In this document: positions 9,889 through 18,441 of the stretch, in pieces | Layout of the letters: each line of letters opens with the position of its first letter | How positions within the stretch are numbered: position 1 is the stretch's first letter | Source of the DNA: a bacterium | GTDB lineage: Bacteria > Calditrichota > Calditrichia > RBG-13-44-9 | Assembly (NCBI GenBank): GCA_020350205.1 | Contig: CP070707.1 | Span: forward strand, 787,094-851,093 | Direction of reading: 5' to 3' | DNA length: 64,000 nt | The notes under the pieces: generated by a model | The model's input: the letters and a program-made list of their open reading frames with translations, nothing else | Databases searched by the model: none | Told to the model about the DNA's origin: nothing | Translations under genes and position numbers: made by a program

Positions 9889-12429
9889 ATGAAAAAACTG
9901 CTGGTTTTGTGGCTCGCCGCCGTTTTACTGATTGGAAGCGCGAATTTCATTACAATTGCTGCTCAGGAAACCCAAAATCCAAAAGGGGAGCTCACCATTC
10001 CCTGGGAGGAATTTAAAAAGCTTCTCAATCTGGAAGCAGATCAGATTGTTCTTCCAATGGAAACCTTTCAGAAACTGGTATTACAAACCGGTGTAAAAAC
10101 CGTACCTAGCTATACCCTCAAAGAAGGCAATGTGGTCTTGAAACGGGAAGAGTTTAAAAAACTGGTGGATCAGATGAAACCACCGGTAGATCCGGATGTA
10201 AAACCGCCCTTTGATTACCTGATTACCAAAGCGGTCTATTCCGGGGTGATGAGCCCTGACAATACTGCCTTCACCGCCACCCTTACTGTTCATGTCCTTA
10301 AGGAAAACGCTTATCTTAGAATTCCGGTCATTCCTCAGAATATGGCACTGCAGGATCTCAAACTGAATGGAAAACAGGCCCTGGTGGTGAGTGAAAACGG
10401 GTATCATCAGGTGGTGATTTCACAGACCGGCGAGCACACTGTCACGGTCTTTTTTTCATTGAAATCCTCCCTAGATAAAGGACCTCACAAGCTGGACCTT
10501 AATATTCAACAGACTCCGGTAACGGTTCTCAATATAGAATTACCAATGAAAGAGATTGATGTGGAAGTTCCCCAGGCCCAGCAGGTTTCGAGCCGAGTTT
10601 CCGGGAATCGCACCCTGGTATCAGCGCTCATTACCCCCGGTCGGTATATCAGCATCCAGTGGCGAAAAAAACTGGCTGTGACGGAAAAAATTCCTCCTAA
10701 ATTGTACAGCGAAGTTTTTCATTTACTTTCCATTGAGGACGATGTCCTCAAGCTGAATGCCGATATCAATTACACGATTCTGCACAGTGAAATCGATCAG
10801 GTGCGCCTGGCCATACCGGATAATATGAATGTCCTCTCCATCACCGGTGACGGGGTGGGGGAATGGCAGGAGGTAAACCGGGAAGGCCAGCGTTTTGTAA
10901 TCGTTCCATTTACCTATGGGAAAAAAGGAAATGTCTGGATCTATGTGCAGGCGGAAGTACCGCTGTCCGAGTCTGGCAAGGCCACCGCTTTCAGCGGATT
11001 CAGGGTGCTGGAAACCGTTCGGGAAACCGGATATATTGGTATTGCCCTGAATACCAGCGCGGAGGTCGTGGTGGCTGAGAGCGAGGGTTTGGAAAAAGCT
11101 GCTCCCCAAAAACTACCACAACAATTGATTAATAAATCGGCCAAACCCCTTATTATGGGATTCAAATATCTGAAACATCCTTTTTCAATGGTGCTGGATG
11201 TTAACAAGCATGAGAAGATAGCGGTTCCAGTGGCTACCATCAATTCAGCCAATGTGGTAACCTTGTTTACCGAGGATGGAAAAGTGGTTCACCGGATGAT
11301 TTACCAGGTACGCAACAGCGCCAAGCAATTTCTGGAAATTCAGCTGCCGGAGGGCGGGGATGTCTGGAGTGTATTTGTTGATAATCAGCCGGTGGAGTCT
11401 TCCATCAATAAGGAGCGAAAACTGTTGATTCCACTGATCCGCTCTCGTTCAGTGAATAATAAGCTGGAAACCTTCCCGGTGGAAGTTATCCTGGCTCTGT
11501 CTGAAGCGAGTTTTAACTCCATGGGAGAGAAGGGATCTGTCCTTCCTGAGGTTGACCTCTTAATCAGTCAGATGATCTGGTCAGTCTATCTTCCCAATGA
11601 TTATACCTATAATTATTTCAGCAGTACTCTGGAAAAGGAAGAAATAATTCGGGGGGTTAATCTGTTCTCAGCCAACCGGAGACGCTACGATCAAGAGGCG
11701 ATGCGCCAGCTGAGGCCGGAACTTCCGGCACCCGGGGCTACCCTAGGTTTACAATCTGATGAACTGAAAGAAGTATATAAAGGGAAGGATGCCCGCAGCA
11801 GTTTTAAAAACATTCCTATGGAAGAATCGCAGATTGCCAGCCAGATGGCAGCAGAGATGGAATTCGGGGAACGTCTGGAAAAGATGGCTGAGGGAGATGC
11901 CGGTGGTATGGGAACCGGTGTGCTTCCCATTACCATCCAGATTCCCACCAGTGGCCAGCTCTATCGTTTTGCGCGAACCATCATTAAGCCGGAAGATGCG
12001 TTGATGTTCAGTGTGGTGTATACGCAGACCTGGATGGGAAACCTGGTGAAGTGGGCAGTCTTTTTTCTACTGGTTTTGATGGTGTGGTTGAACCGCGGAA
12101 GACTTAAAGGACCCTGGGATTGGTTTAAAAATCAATTAAACAGCTTACAGACTTTTTATAAAAAACATGAGCCTTCAATTAAGAAATATGCCCGCTCCCG
12201 TATGACCCCGTTTGTACTGTTCGGTTTACTGGTGATCCTCTGGCCGTTTTCCAATTTGCTGGCCGTTATCATATTATTCCTGTTTTGGGTCAGCCTGGTG
12301 TATCAGGTGTTGAATTTTCGACGTAAAAAGAAAGTGGCGGTCGTGGCGGAACCAGAGATGATTGTGGATGAATCCGGCGAAACGAAACCGGTTCTGTCTT
12401 CCAAGAAAACAAAAGGAAGTAAAAGATAG
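9889..12429 (+). CDS. Large exported, C-terminally membrane-anchored protein of unknown function
   Basis: An 846-residue protein that I do not recognise. AAAGGAGG sits before the ATG at 9889, which begins a classic signal peptide (MKKLLVLWLAAVLL..), likely cut after TIAAQ. The mature N-terminus (about residues 35-105) has three degenerate copies of an EEFKKL-type motif: WEEFKKLL, METFQKLV and REEFKKLV. The long central part alternates short beta-strand-like segments, suggesting several beta-sandwich domains. Two hydrophobic regions near the C-terminus (about 717-738 and 773-810) would anchor it, leaving a basic cytoplasmic tail rich in Lys. Topology therefore suggests a large periplasmic ectodomain. 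It is flanked by terminators on both sides and appears monocistronic. A scaffold or envelope-stress role is possible but unsupported. Confidence 0.75.
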   Translation: MKKLLVLWLAAVLLIGSANFITIAAQETQNPKGELTIPWEEFKKLLNLEADQIVLPMETFQKLVLQTGVKTVPSYTLKEGNVVLKREEFKKLVDQMKPPVDPDVKPPFDYLITKAVYSGVMSPDNTAFTATLTVHVLKENAYLRIPVIPQNMALQDLKLNGKQALVVSENGYHQVVISQTGEHTVTVFFSLKSSLDKGPHKLDLNIQQTPVTVLNIELPMKEIDVEVPQAQQVSSRVSGNRTLVSALITPGRYISIQWRKKLAVTEKIPPKLYSEVFHLLSIEDDVLKLNADINYTILHSEIDQVRLAIPDNMNVLSITGDGVGEWQEVNREGQRFVIVPFTYGKKGNVWIYVQAEVPLSESGKATAFSGFRVLETVRETGYIGIALNTSAEVVVAESEGLEKAAPQKLPQQLINKSAKPLIMGFKYLKHPFSMVLDVNKHEKIAVPVATINSANVVTLFTEDGKVVHRMIYQVRNSAKQFLEIQLPEGGDVWSVFVDNQPVESSINKERKLLIPLIRSRSVNNKLETFPVEVILALSEASFNSMGEKGSVLPEVDLLISQMIWSVYLPNDYTYNYFSSTLEKEEIIRGVNLFSANRRRYDQEAMRQLRPELPAPGATLGLQSDELKEVYKGKDARSSFKNIPMEESQIASQMAAEMEFGERLEKMAEGDAGGMGTGVLPITIQIPTSGQLYRFARTIIKPEDALMFSVVYTQTWMGNLVKWAVFFLLVLMVWLNRGRLKGPWDWFKNQLNSLQTFYKKHEPSIKKYARSRMTPFVLFGLLVILWPFSNLLAVIILFLFWVSLVYQVLNFRRKKKVAVVAEPEMIVDESGETKPVLSSKKTKGSKR

Positions 12430-12470
12430 CTCAAATTATGTCTTTAAGTAACCTTTCGCTTCCGGAGATA

Positions 12471-12498
12471 AACGGGATATATTTCATATCCCGTTTTT
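12471..12498 (+). terminator. Rho-independent terminator
   Basis: Perfect 10-bp stem AACGGGATAT (12471-12480) with ATATCCCGTT (12486-12495), five-base loop, then a T run. It ends the large exported-protein gene. Confidence 0.88.
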
Positions 12499-12653
12499 TA
12501 TGATATTCTTTATAGAAGCCTTTTTTGTGATAAGATTTTTTTAATACAGTCAGTAGACGGCGAACATTCAGGCCTTCGAGAAACGTTCCCTTGTTTGAAG
12601 ATAATACTTGATATAAATTGATTGCCCTATTGTCACCAAAAAATGGAGCTCCC

Positions 12654-13304
12654 ATGTTTATCGGACATTTCGGCACCGCTTTCGCGGCAAAAAAGATAGA
12701 TTCCCGACCCTCCCTGGGCACGCTGATGCTGGCAGCCCAGTTCATCGATCTGCTGTGGCCGGTTCTGCTGCTGCTCGGAATCGAGAAAGTCGCTATTGAC
12801 CCCGGCAATACCACCGTCACCCCGCTGGATTTTTACCATTATCCCATCTCCCACAGCCCGCTGGGGGTGTTGGGATGGGGAGTCCTGCTAGGATTCGTTT
12901 ATTACCTTGTCAGAAAAAACTGGAAAGGTTCGTTGCTGCTGGCAGCTCTGGTGCTGAGCCACTGGGTACTGGACCTGGTAACCCACCGTCCCGATCTTCC
13001 CCTGATTCCGGGAATGGAAGTTAAAGTCGGGTTTGGATTATGGAATTCACTCATCGGAACACTACTGGTGGAACTGGCTGTTTTTATCGGTGGTGTTTAT
13101 CTCTATATGAAAATGACCCGGGCAAAAAATGGTAAAGGAAAATACGCTACCTGGGGATTGATTCTATTTCTAGTGCTGGTTTACAGTAGCAATATTTTTG
13201 GCGCCGCCCCACCCAGTGTAGAACCGATAGCCTATGTCGGGATGCTGCAATGGCTGCTGGTCTTGTGGGGATACTGGATTGATGGAAACCGGGAGGTGAG
13301 GTAA
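12654..13304 (+). CDS. Integral membrane protein with conserved His/Asp, hydrolase-like family
   Basis: A 216-residue polytopic protein with about five to six TM segments. GGAG six bases upstream supports the ATG at 12654 (MFIGHFGTAF). Conserved-looking polar residues sit in or next to TM segments: HFG near the start, an Asp in AAQFIDLLWP, SHSPLG, and SHWVLDLVTHRPDLP. This pattern resembles membrane proteins annotated as inner-membrane-associated metal-dependent hydrolases (YdjM/DUF457-like), where His and Asp may bind metal. Activity is not proven for the family and the assignment here is tentative. It appears to be a single-gene unit. Confidence 0.7.
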   Translation: MFIGHFGTAFAAKKIDSRPSLGTLMLAAQFIDLLWPVLLLLGIEKVAIDPGNTTVTPLDFYHYPISHSPLGVLGWGVLLGFVYYLVRKNWKGSLLLAALVLSHWVLDLVTHRPDLPLIPGMEVKVGFGLWNSLIGTLLVELAVFIGGVYLYMKMTRAKNGKGKYATWGLILFLVLVYSSNIFGAAPPSVEPIAYVGMLQWLLVLWGYWIDGNREVR

Positions 13305-13554
13305 AGTCTTTGCTGATATTTCAGTTAATTATTTACTGTTAAGAAATTTTACCTAGGATTTTCCTCTCTAATTCTATTTGTAAATGACCCCCCCTATAAA
13401 TGTTTTCAAAACACGACATTCTGCCAAGCCTAAAGTTGAATGAGTATTTCGAAAATTTTTGTAGAATTCAAAATAAACAGCGTTTCTTCCATTAAGAATT
13501 CCCCATTTGCATCAAACCCTTCCCGGTGTTTAAATTGAATCCGGAAACTGAAAA

Positions 13555-15396
13555 ATGAAAAGTCTCAGTTATAAAATCGGGTTGGGATATGTGGTATTAA
13601 TAGGCATCAACCTGGCTATTGCCATTTTTGCCATTTACCATATTAACCGCCTGGGTAGTCCGGTTGAACGGGTCCTGAAAGAAAAATATCAAAATGTCAG
13701 TGCCGCCCAGAGCATGAGTCAGGCCCTTGCCCAACAGGAACTGGTACAACAGGCCATGCTGGAAGATGGATTTGATTCCTCTCTGGTAAATAATTTCCAT
13801 ACCTATAAGAATGAATTCTATAACTGGCACCAGAAAGCGATCGAAGGCATTGCGCTTCCCGCTGAACCGATCATACTGGACAGTATTATGCTGAATTTTC
13901 AAGCCTATCTTTCCGTCTCAGATTCCCTTAATTTACTGTTGCAGCAATCTATCACGTCTGAGATTCAACGTTTATTTTATTCAGATAAAATCCATCCGGT
14001 GGCAGGGAAGGTAGAATTCTTTTGTAACCAGCTCAAACAGGTAAATCAACAGGCCATTTCCGATGCTGATAAGCGCGCCAGGGATTATTCCTCCCAGGCA
14101 AATTTGTTGATCATCCTTTTTGCAGCCGTCGCTGTCATATTGAGTATCGCTGCCAGCGTACGCTTCACGCGAGGTATATTGAAACCAATCAAGTCTACCA
14201 CAGATACGGTCAGGAGAATTGGGCAAGGACAGTTGAGTCAAAAGATAGAAGTCACCACCGATGATGAAATTGCAGAATTGGGTCGTGAATTCAATAAGAT
14301 GACGGAGCGATTGGAAGCGTATGAGCGGATGAATATCAATCAGATTTTGCTGGAGAAAAAAAGATCTGAGGCAATCGTAGCGGGTATGCCGGTGTCAATT
14401 ATTGTAACGGATGAAGCAAATCGATTACTTTTAATGAACGAAACTGCGATTTCTCTGATGGGTGCTCTAGATATTGATTGGCAGCATAAGCCGGTTGAGG
14501 ATGTAATTCGGGATAAAGAATTGATTCAACTGATTTGTGGTCAAAAAGATCAGGTGACGGGAAAGAAGGATCACAGGTCCCTGCTTTCACTAAAACGACC
14601 GGATAAAGAACTTTTTTTCTTGGTGCGACGGATTCAGGTTGAAGTCGACGGAAAAAAATCGATGGGATCGGTTACGGTTTTACAGGATGTGACCTCTTTT
14701 AAAAATCTGGATCGACTGAAATCGGAATTCATGGCTGCTATTTCTCACGAATTCCGAACTCCGCTTACTTCGATTAATATGGCACTTGATATCCTTTTGA
14801 AGGGGGTGAAGGGAAAACTGAATATAAATCAGCGGGAGTTGCTGGAAGATGCAAAAAAAGATGGTCAGCGATTAAGAAATTTGGTACGGGAACTTCTGGA
14901 TCTTTCCAAACTTGAAGCTGGAAAATATCCCTTTACATATACAAAAGTGCATCTGCGGGAACTCTTCAAGTATTCCCTTGATCCGTTACATCGGTATATG
15001 GAAGATAAAGCCATTAAACTCAAATTGCGGATTGACAAACATATCCCCTCATTTGAGGCCGATTATTATCAACTATCCAGGGTACTGACCAATCTGGTTG
15101 AAAATGCTATTCAGCACACTCCACATAATGGAGAAATCCAAATTGAAGCATTTATTGAGACCGGAAATCTGAATGTATGTGTGATTGATAGCGGTGAAGG
15201 TATTCCCGAGGAAGCTCTAGATTTAATTTTTGATAAGTTTGTTCAGGTTAAAAATTTTCAGGATACTGAAAGCGGAAATATTGGACTGGGTCTGGCGATA
15301 GCCCGGGAAATAGTGGAAGCACATAAGGGGAAAATCTGGTGCGAAAGTAAATTAGGCAAAGGAAGCCGGTTCTGTTTTACAATTCCGCTATCATAA
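13555..15396 (+). CDS. Sensor histidine kinase (HAMP-PAS-HisKA-HATPase)
   Basis: A 613-residue membrane sensor kinase. TM1 spans about residues 8-30, a mostly helical periplasmic domain covers 31-180, and TM2 about 183-203. A HAMP linker follows ([18 protein letters not shown], about 204-258), then a PAS domain (about 272-380). The phosphoacceptor H-box is [11 protein letters not shown] with His398. The ATPase boxes are N ([12 protein letters not shown]), G1 (DSGEGIPE) and G2 ([10 protein letters not shown]). The layout resembles KinB-type kinases that pair with NtrC-like regulators, and such a regulator follows 64 bases downstream in the same direction. The ligand is unknown; the all-helical ectodomain gives no family hint. 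Confidence 0.9.
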   Translation: MKSLSYKIGLGYVVLIGINLAIAIFAIYHINRLGSPVERVLKEKYQNVSAAQSMSQALAQQELVQQAMLEDGFDSSLVNNFHTYKNEFYNWHQKAIEGIALPAEPIILDSIMLNFQAYLSVSDSLNLLLQQSITSEIQRLFYSDKIHPVAGKVEFFCNQLKQVNQQAISDADKRARDYSSQANLLIILFAAVAVILSIAASVRFTRGILKPIKSTTDTVRRIGQGQLSQKIEVTTDDEIAELGREFNKMTERLEAYERMNINQILLEKKRSEAIVAGMPVSIIVTDEANRLLLMNETAISLMGALDIDWQHKPVEDVIRDKELIQLICGQKDQVTGKKDHRSLLSLKRPDKELFFLVRRIQVEVDGKKSMGSVTVLQDVTSFKNLDRLKSEFMAAISHEFRTPLTSINMALDILLKGVKGKLNINQRELLEDAKKDGQRLRNLVRELLDLSKLEAGKYPFTYTKVHLRELFKYSLDPLHRYMEDKAIKLKLRIDKHIPSFEADYYQLSRVLTNLVENAIQHTPHNGEIQIEAFIETGNLNVCVIDSGEGIPEEALDLIFDKFVQVKNFQDTESGNIGLGLAIAREIVEAHKGKIWCESKLGKGSRFCFTIPLS

Positions 15397-15460
15397 AAAA
15401 TTGAGTAAGAAGTGTATTGTAAGTTCCCGGATTTTAACTATTACAAACGGAAGTTATATC

Positions 15461-16786
15461 ATGCAAAATTTTCCGGATGTACTCATTGTAGATGATGAAC
15501 CACATATTCTCAAAACCATGGGCATCTGTTTTGAAGATCTTGGATATCAGGTCACTATCTGTTCTGATCCGGTACGGGCATTGAATCTGATAAAAACAAA
15601 GTCGTTTGACCTGGCCTTTGTCGATCTGAAGATGAAGCCAGTAGACGGCATGCAGATTCTTAGAGCCATTTTGGATGAAGCACCGCAAACGACTGTTATT
15701 ATCATCACCGCCCATGGATCTATTGATAGTGCCGTGGAAGCCATTAAGAAAGGGGCATATCATTATCTACAGAAACCGTTTGATTATGAGGAACTGCAAA
15801 TTTTTGCCCGAAAAGTGTTAGAATACCATAATTTGAAAAGGGAAGTTGTTGACTTGCGTGAGAAAGTGCGTGAAATGGCGTTGCCTGGTAACATTATTAC
15901 CCAGCACTCCAAAATGCATGAAATGGTAGATTTGGCAGAACGCGTCGCAGAGACCAATCTCAGCGTGTTAATCGAAGGAGAAAGCGGTACCGGCAAGGAA
16001 TTATTTGCTCAGCTTATCCATCAGAAAAGTGGACGATCCGACAAACCCTTGGTGAAAGTGAATTGTGCCGCCATCCCGGAGAATTTACTGGAGAGTGAGT
16101 TGTTTGGCCATGTGAAAGGTGCGTTCACCGGTGCGGTTAAAGATCGCAAAGGGCGGTTTGAGATGGCACACCAGGCCACCATCTTCCTGGATGAAATCGC
16201 GGAAATGTCTCCCGGTTTGCAGGCCAAATTATTACGCATACTGCAGCAAGGTGAATATGAAAAATTAGGGGAAAATATTTCTCGTAAGGTTGATGTAAGG
16301 GTTATTGCAGCTACTAATCGCAATCTGGAGGAGGCGATAAAGGAGGGTGTCTTCCGGGAGGATCTTTTCTACCGTTTGAATGCGGTGCGGATAAAATTGC
16401 TACCCCTCAGGGACAGGCCGGAAGATATCTTACCTCTAATTCAATTCTTTATGCGAAAGTACGCCAAAACGGAACAGGTGCAAATATCCCCGCAGGCACT
16501 GAAAATCATGCAGCGCTATCGCTGGAGCGGGAATGTGCGAGAATTGGAAAACGTGGTTCAAAGGGCGGTGCTGTTAGCACGAAAGGGCCAGATTGAAGCG
16601 AACGACCTGCCGGAAGAAGTAAGTGCCGCTACGGGTCAGCCGGATCAGAAATTATCCTTGGAGGAGATGGAGATATTACATATAAAAAAGATTTTGCAGC
16701 TTTCACCGGATTTAAACGAAGCCGCTCGTTTGCTGGGAATTGACCCAGCGACCCTGTGGCGGAAGAGGAAAAAATATAATCTCTGA
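15461..16786 (+). CDS. Sigma-54-dependent response regulator, NtrC family
   Basis: A 441-residue regulator. The receiver domain (about 1-120) has the acidic pair in IVDDEP and phosphoacceptor Asp55 in FVDLK. The AAA+ domain carries Walker A GESGTGKE (173-180), the sigma-54-contacting GAFTGA loop (220-225) and Walker B TIFLDEIAEM. The C-terminus has a Fis-type helix-turn-helix (EAARLLGIDPATLWRKRKKY). The ATG at 15461 is preceded by GGAAG; a TTG at 15401 is in frame but would add an unusual N-terminal extension. It is the cognate regulator of the kinase just upstream and would activate RpoN promoters. A weak RpoN-like site lies downstream before the TonB-domain lipoprotein gene. Confidence 0.92.
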   Translation: MQNFPDVLIVDDEPHILKTMGICFEDLGYQVTICSDPVRALNLIKTKSFDLAFVDLKMKPVDGMQILRAILDEAPQTTVIIITAHGSIDSAVEAIKKGAYHYLQKPFDYEELQIFARKVLEYHNLKREVVDLREKVREMALPGNIITQHSKMHEMVDLAERVAETNLSVLIEGESGTGKELFAQLIHQKSGRSDKPLVKVNCAAIPENLLESELFGHVKGAFTGAVKDRKGRFEMAHQATIFLDEIAEMSPGLQAKLLRILQQGEYEKLGENISRKVDVRVIAATNRNLEEAIKEGVFREDLFYRLNAVRIKLLPLRDRPEDILPLIQFFMRKYAKTEQVQISPQALKIMQRYRWSGNVRELENVVQRAVLLARKGQIEANDLPEEVSAATGQPDQKLSLEEMEILHIKKILQLSPDLNEAARLLGIDPATLWRKRKKYNL

Positions 16787-16800
16787 CAGAGTTATTTTCT
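16776..16800 (+). terminator. Probable terminator of the two-component operon
   Basis: A short stem (ATAA and CTCT at 16776-16784, pairing with AGAG and TTAT at 16788-16795, one bulged T, three-base loop) overlaps the stop codon and is followed by a T-rich tract. Confidence 0.45.
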
Positions 16801-17160
16801 CCTTCCTGCCACACACACCCATGCTAGGATCCTACCTTGCACAATTCAATATAGCATAAAGTAAGTAAAAATAATTACTTACTTTCCCGGAAATATAAAT
16901 CTCACCGGGGTTGCATTGCAGAATGCACGACATGCATGAGGTCAGTGATATCAATTATTGTACTTAACCTAAATATTTTCAATAAAATATATCCCCAAAT
17001 TATTTCTGGCATACAGCTTGTTGTTAACCATAGTGAATGCCAGGTAGAAAAAGTTGCCACAAGTCTGGGTTGAGGCGGTTTCCTGCGGAGATAAAGAGGG
17101 AGAAAAATAATTGATAGATCATAATGCGCAATGAAAATCAACCAAGCAAAGGAGAAGACT
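16787..17160. other. Intergenic region before TonB-domain lipoprotein
   Basis: This 374-base stretch has no supportable gene. It includes a probable terminator at its left edge, an AT-rich centre and the weak RpoN-like element described separately at 17007-17021. Its right end carries AAAGGAG before the ATG at 17161. Confidence 0.4.
17007..17021 (+). promoter_or_regulatory. Candidate sigma-54 (RpoN) promoter, weak match
   Basis: TGGCATACAGCTTGT matches the TGGCAC-N5-TTGC consensus with correct spacing, but the -12 element reads GT instead of the near-invariant GC. It lies about 140 bases before the TonB-domain lipoprotein gene and downstream of an NtrC-type regulator gene. Context makes it attractive; the -12 mismatch makes it doubtful. 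Confidence 0.25.
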
Positions 17161-17598
17161 ATGTTGTGTTTATCCTGTAATCGAGCAATGAAAGTGTTAG
17201 CAATGACCAGTATACTCTGGATAGTTATGCTGCTGGCTTGTCAGGAGACGGTCAATGAGGTGAAGGAGAATGAACATTCAAATCAGTCTACCAGAACGGC
17301 AGAAGTCCCCGATCTGGTAAAACCGGAGAAGTTACCCACGATATTAAAGCAGGTTCAGCCTTCCTATCCGGAAGCCGCTCGTAAAGCGGGGATCGAAGGG
17401 CTGGTGGTTGTTGAAGTGCTGGTGGATACGGCCGGGAATGTGGAAAAAGCACAGATCGTGAGATCAGTTCCCGAGTTAGATCAGGCAGCCATAGAGGCAG
17501 TCAGGAAGTTTAGATTTAACCCGGCAACGTTGGATGATAAACCGGTGAGTAGCTGGATCACAATCCCTATTCATTTCAAATTATCGGATGATAAATAA
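17161..17598 (+). CDS. Lipoprotein with TonB C-terminal domain
   Basis: A 145-residue protein. AAAGGAG before the ATG at 17161 decides the start. A signal sequence ends in a good lipobox (MLLAC, Cys27), followed by an acidic, disordered tether (about 28-70). The rest is a TonB C-terminal domain: PSYPEAARKAGIEGLVVVEV, the GNVEKAQIVRS strand and AIEAVRKFRFNPA. TonB normally reaches across the periplasm from an inner-membrane helix to TonB-dependent receptors; here that helix is replaced by a lipid anchor. The domain is clearly similar to that of the next gene, suggesting duplication. No ExbB, ExbD or receptor gene is nearby. Whether it energises transport or has another binding role is unknown. 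Confidence 0.82.
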   Translation: MLCLSCNRAMKVLAMTSILWIVMLLACQETVNEVKENEHSNQSTRTAEVPDLVKPEKLPTILKQVQPSYPEAARKAGIEGLVVVEVLVDTAGNVEKAQIVRSVPELDQAAIEAVRKFRFNPATLDDKPVSSWITIPIHFKLSDDK

Positions 17599-17678
17599 AC
17601 GGGTAAAATATCAGCAGGAAATGGGGCACTTTTTCTATTGTCCTTATTGGTCAAGGCACCAAAAAATAGGAGGAAAAA

Positions 17679-18326
17679 ATGAAAAAGCGTGATTGGTTTT
17701 TTAAAAATCCCGCGGTGGATTTGCATTACAAATTCAGGCGTATTTTTGAAGCATCGCTGGTAATAACCCTGATCTTGTTGATTCTCGTGTTTTTCTCATT
17801 TAAGAATTTTGAAAGCAAACCTACCGTTGATCGGACTATTGAAATTCCATTGGAAACGATTGATATTCCTCAAACATTACAAGAGAAGAAAACTCCACCC
17901 CCCTCGCGTCCCAGTATTCCGGTGGCCTCTGAAGATGATGATTTTCCTGAGGAATTAACCATAGCGGAGAGTGAAATTAATTTTGATGAACCCCTGGCAC
18001 AGATTATTGCCCCGCCTCAGCTGGAAGAAGATGAACCGCCGGTACCTTTTCATGCTCTTTCTGAAAAACCCGTTCCCATTCATACGGTGAATCCCGAATA
18101 TCCGGAACTGGCAAAGAAGGCCGGTATCGCCGGTCTGGTGGTTGTAAAGGTGTTAATAGGCACTGATGGAAATGTGGAAGATGTGGAGGTGGTGAAATCA
18201 CATCCTATGCTTGACGCTGAAGCCATTAAAGCAGCCAGACAGTTTAAATTTAAACCGGGTAAGCAGCGGGACCGCGCTGTTCGGGTATGGATGAGTATTC
18301 CCTTCACATTTCGTTTTAAAAAATAA
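17679..18326 (+). CDS. TonB family protein
   Basis: A 215-residue protein with the standard TonB layout: short cytoplasmic N-terminus, one TM helix (about 27-45), a Pro/Glu-rich periplasmic spacer (about 60-130) and a C-terminal TonB domain starting PEYPELAKKAGIAGLVVVKV and ending IPFTFRFKK. AGGAGG precedes the ATG. It would transmit proton-motive energy from an ExbB/ExbD motor to outer-membrane receptors, although the motor genes are not in the window. It follows a lipoprotein with the same domain by 80 bases and ends at a strong terminator, so the two probably form one operon. Confidence 0.88.
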   Translation: MKKRDWFFKNPAVDLHYKFRRIFEASLVITLILLILVFFSFKNFESKPTVDRTIEIPLETIDIPQTLQEKKTPPPSRPSIPVASEDDDFPEELTIAESEINFDEPLAQIIAPPQLEEDEPPVPFHALSEKPVPIHTVNPEYPELAKKAGIAGLVVVKVLIGTDGNVEDVEVVKSHPMLDAEAIKAARQFKFKPGKQRDRAVRVWMSIPFTFRFKK

Positions 18327-18366
18327 TGGGCGGTTCATTCAGAACTTTCCGCTGATTTAATTACAA

Positions 18367-18416
18367 TAATCCCCCCAATTCCCGGTTTTAAACGGGAATA
18401 AGGGGGATTGTTTTAT
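18367..18416. terminator. Strong bidirectional terminator between convergent genes
   Basis: A long stem: AATCCCCC (18368-18375) with GGGGGATT (18402-18409), and inner arms TTCCCG and CGGGAA, with T-rich flank on the plus side and A-rich material on the other. It separates the plus-strand tonB-like gene from the minus-strand protease pair. Confidence 0.85.
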
Positions 18417-18441
18417 AAAAAATGTTATTATATATGACGGC

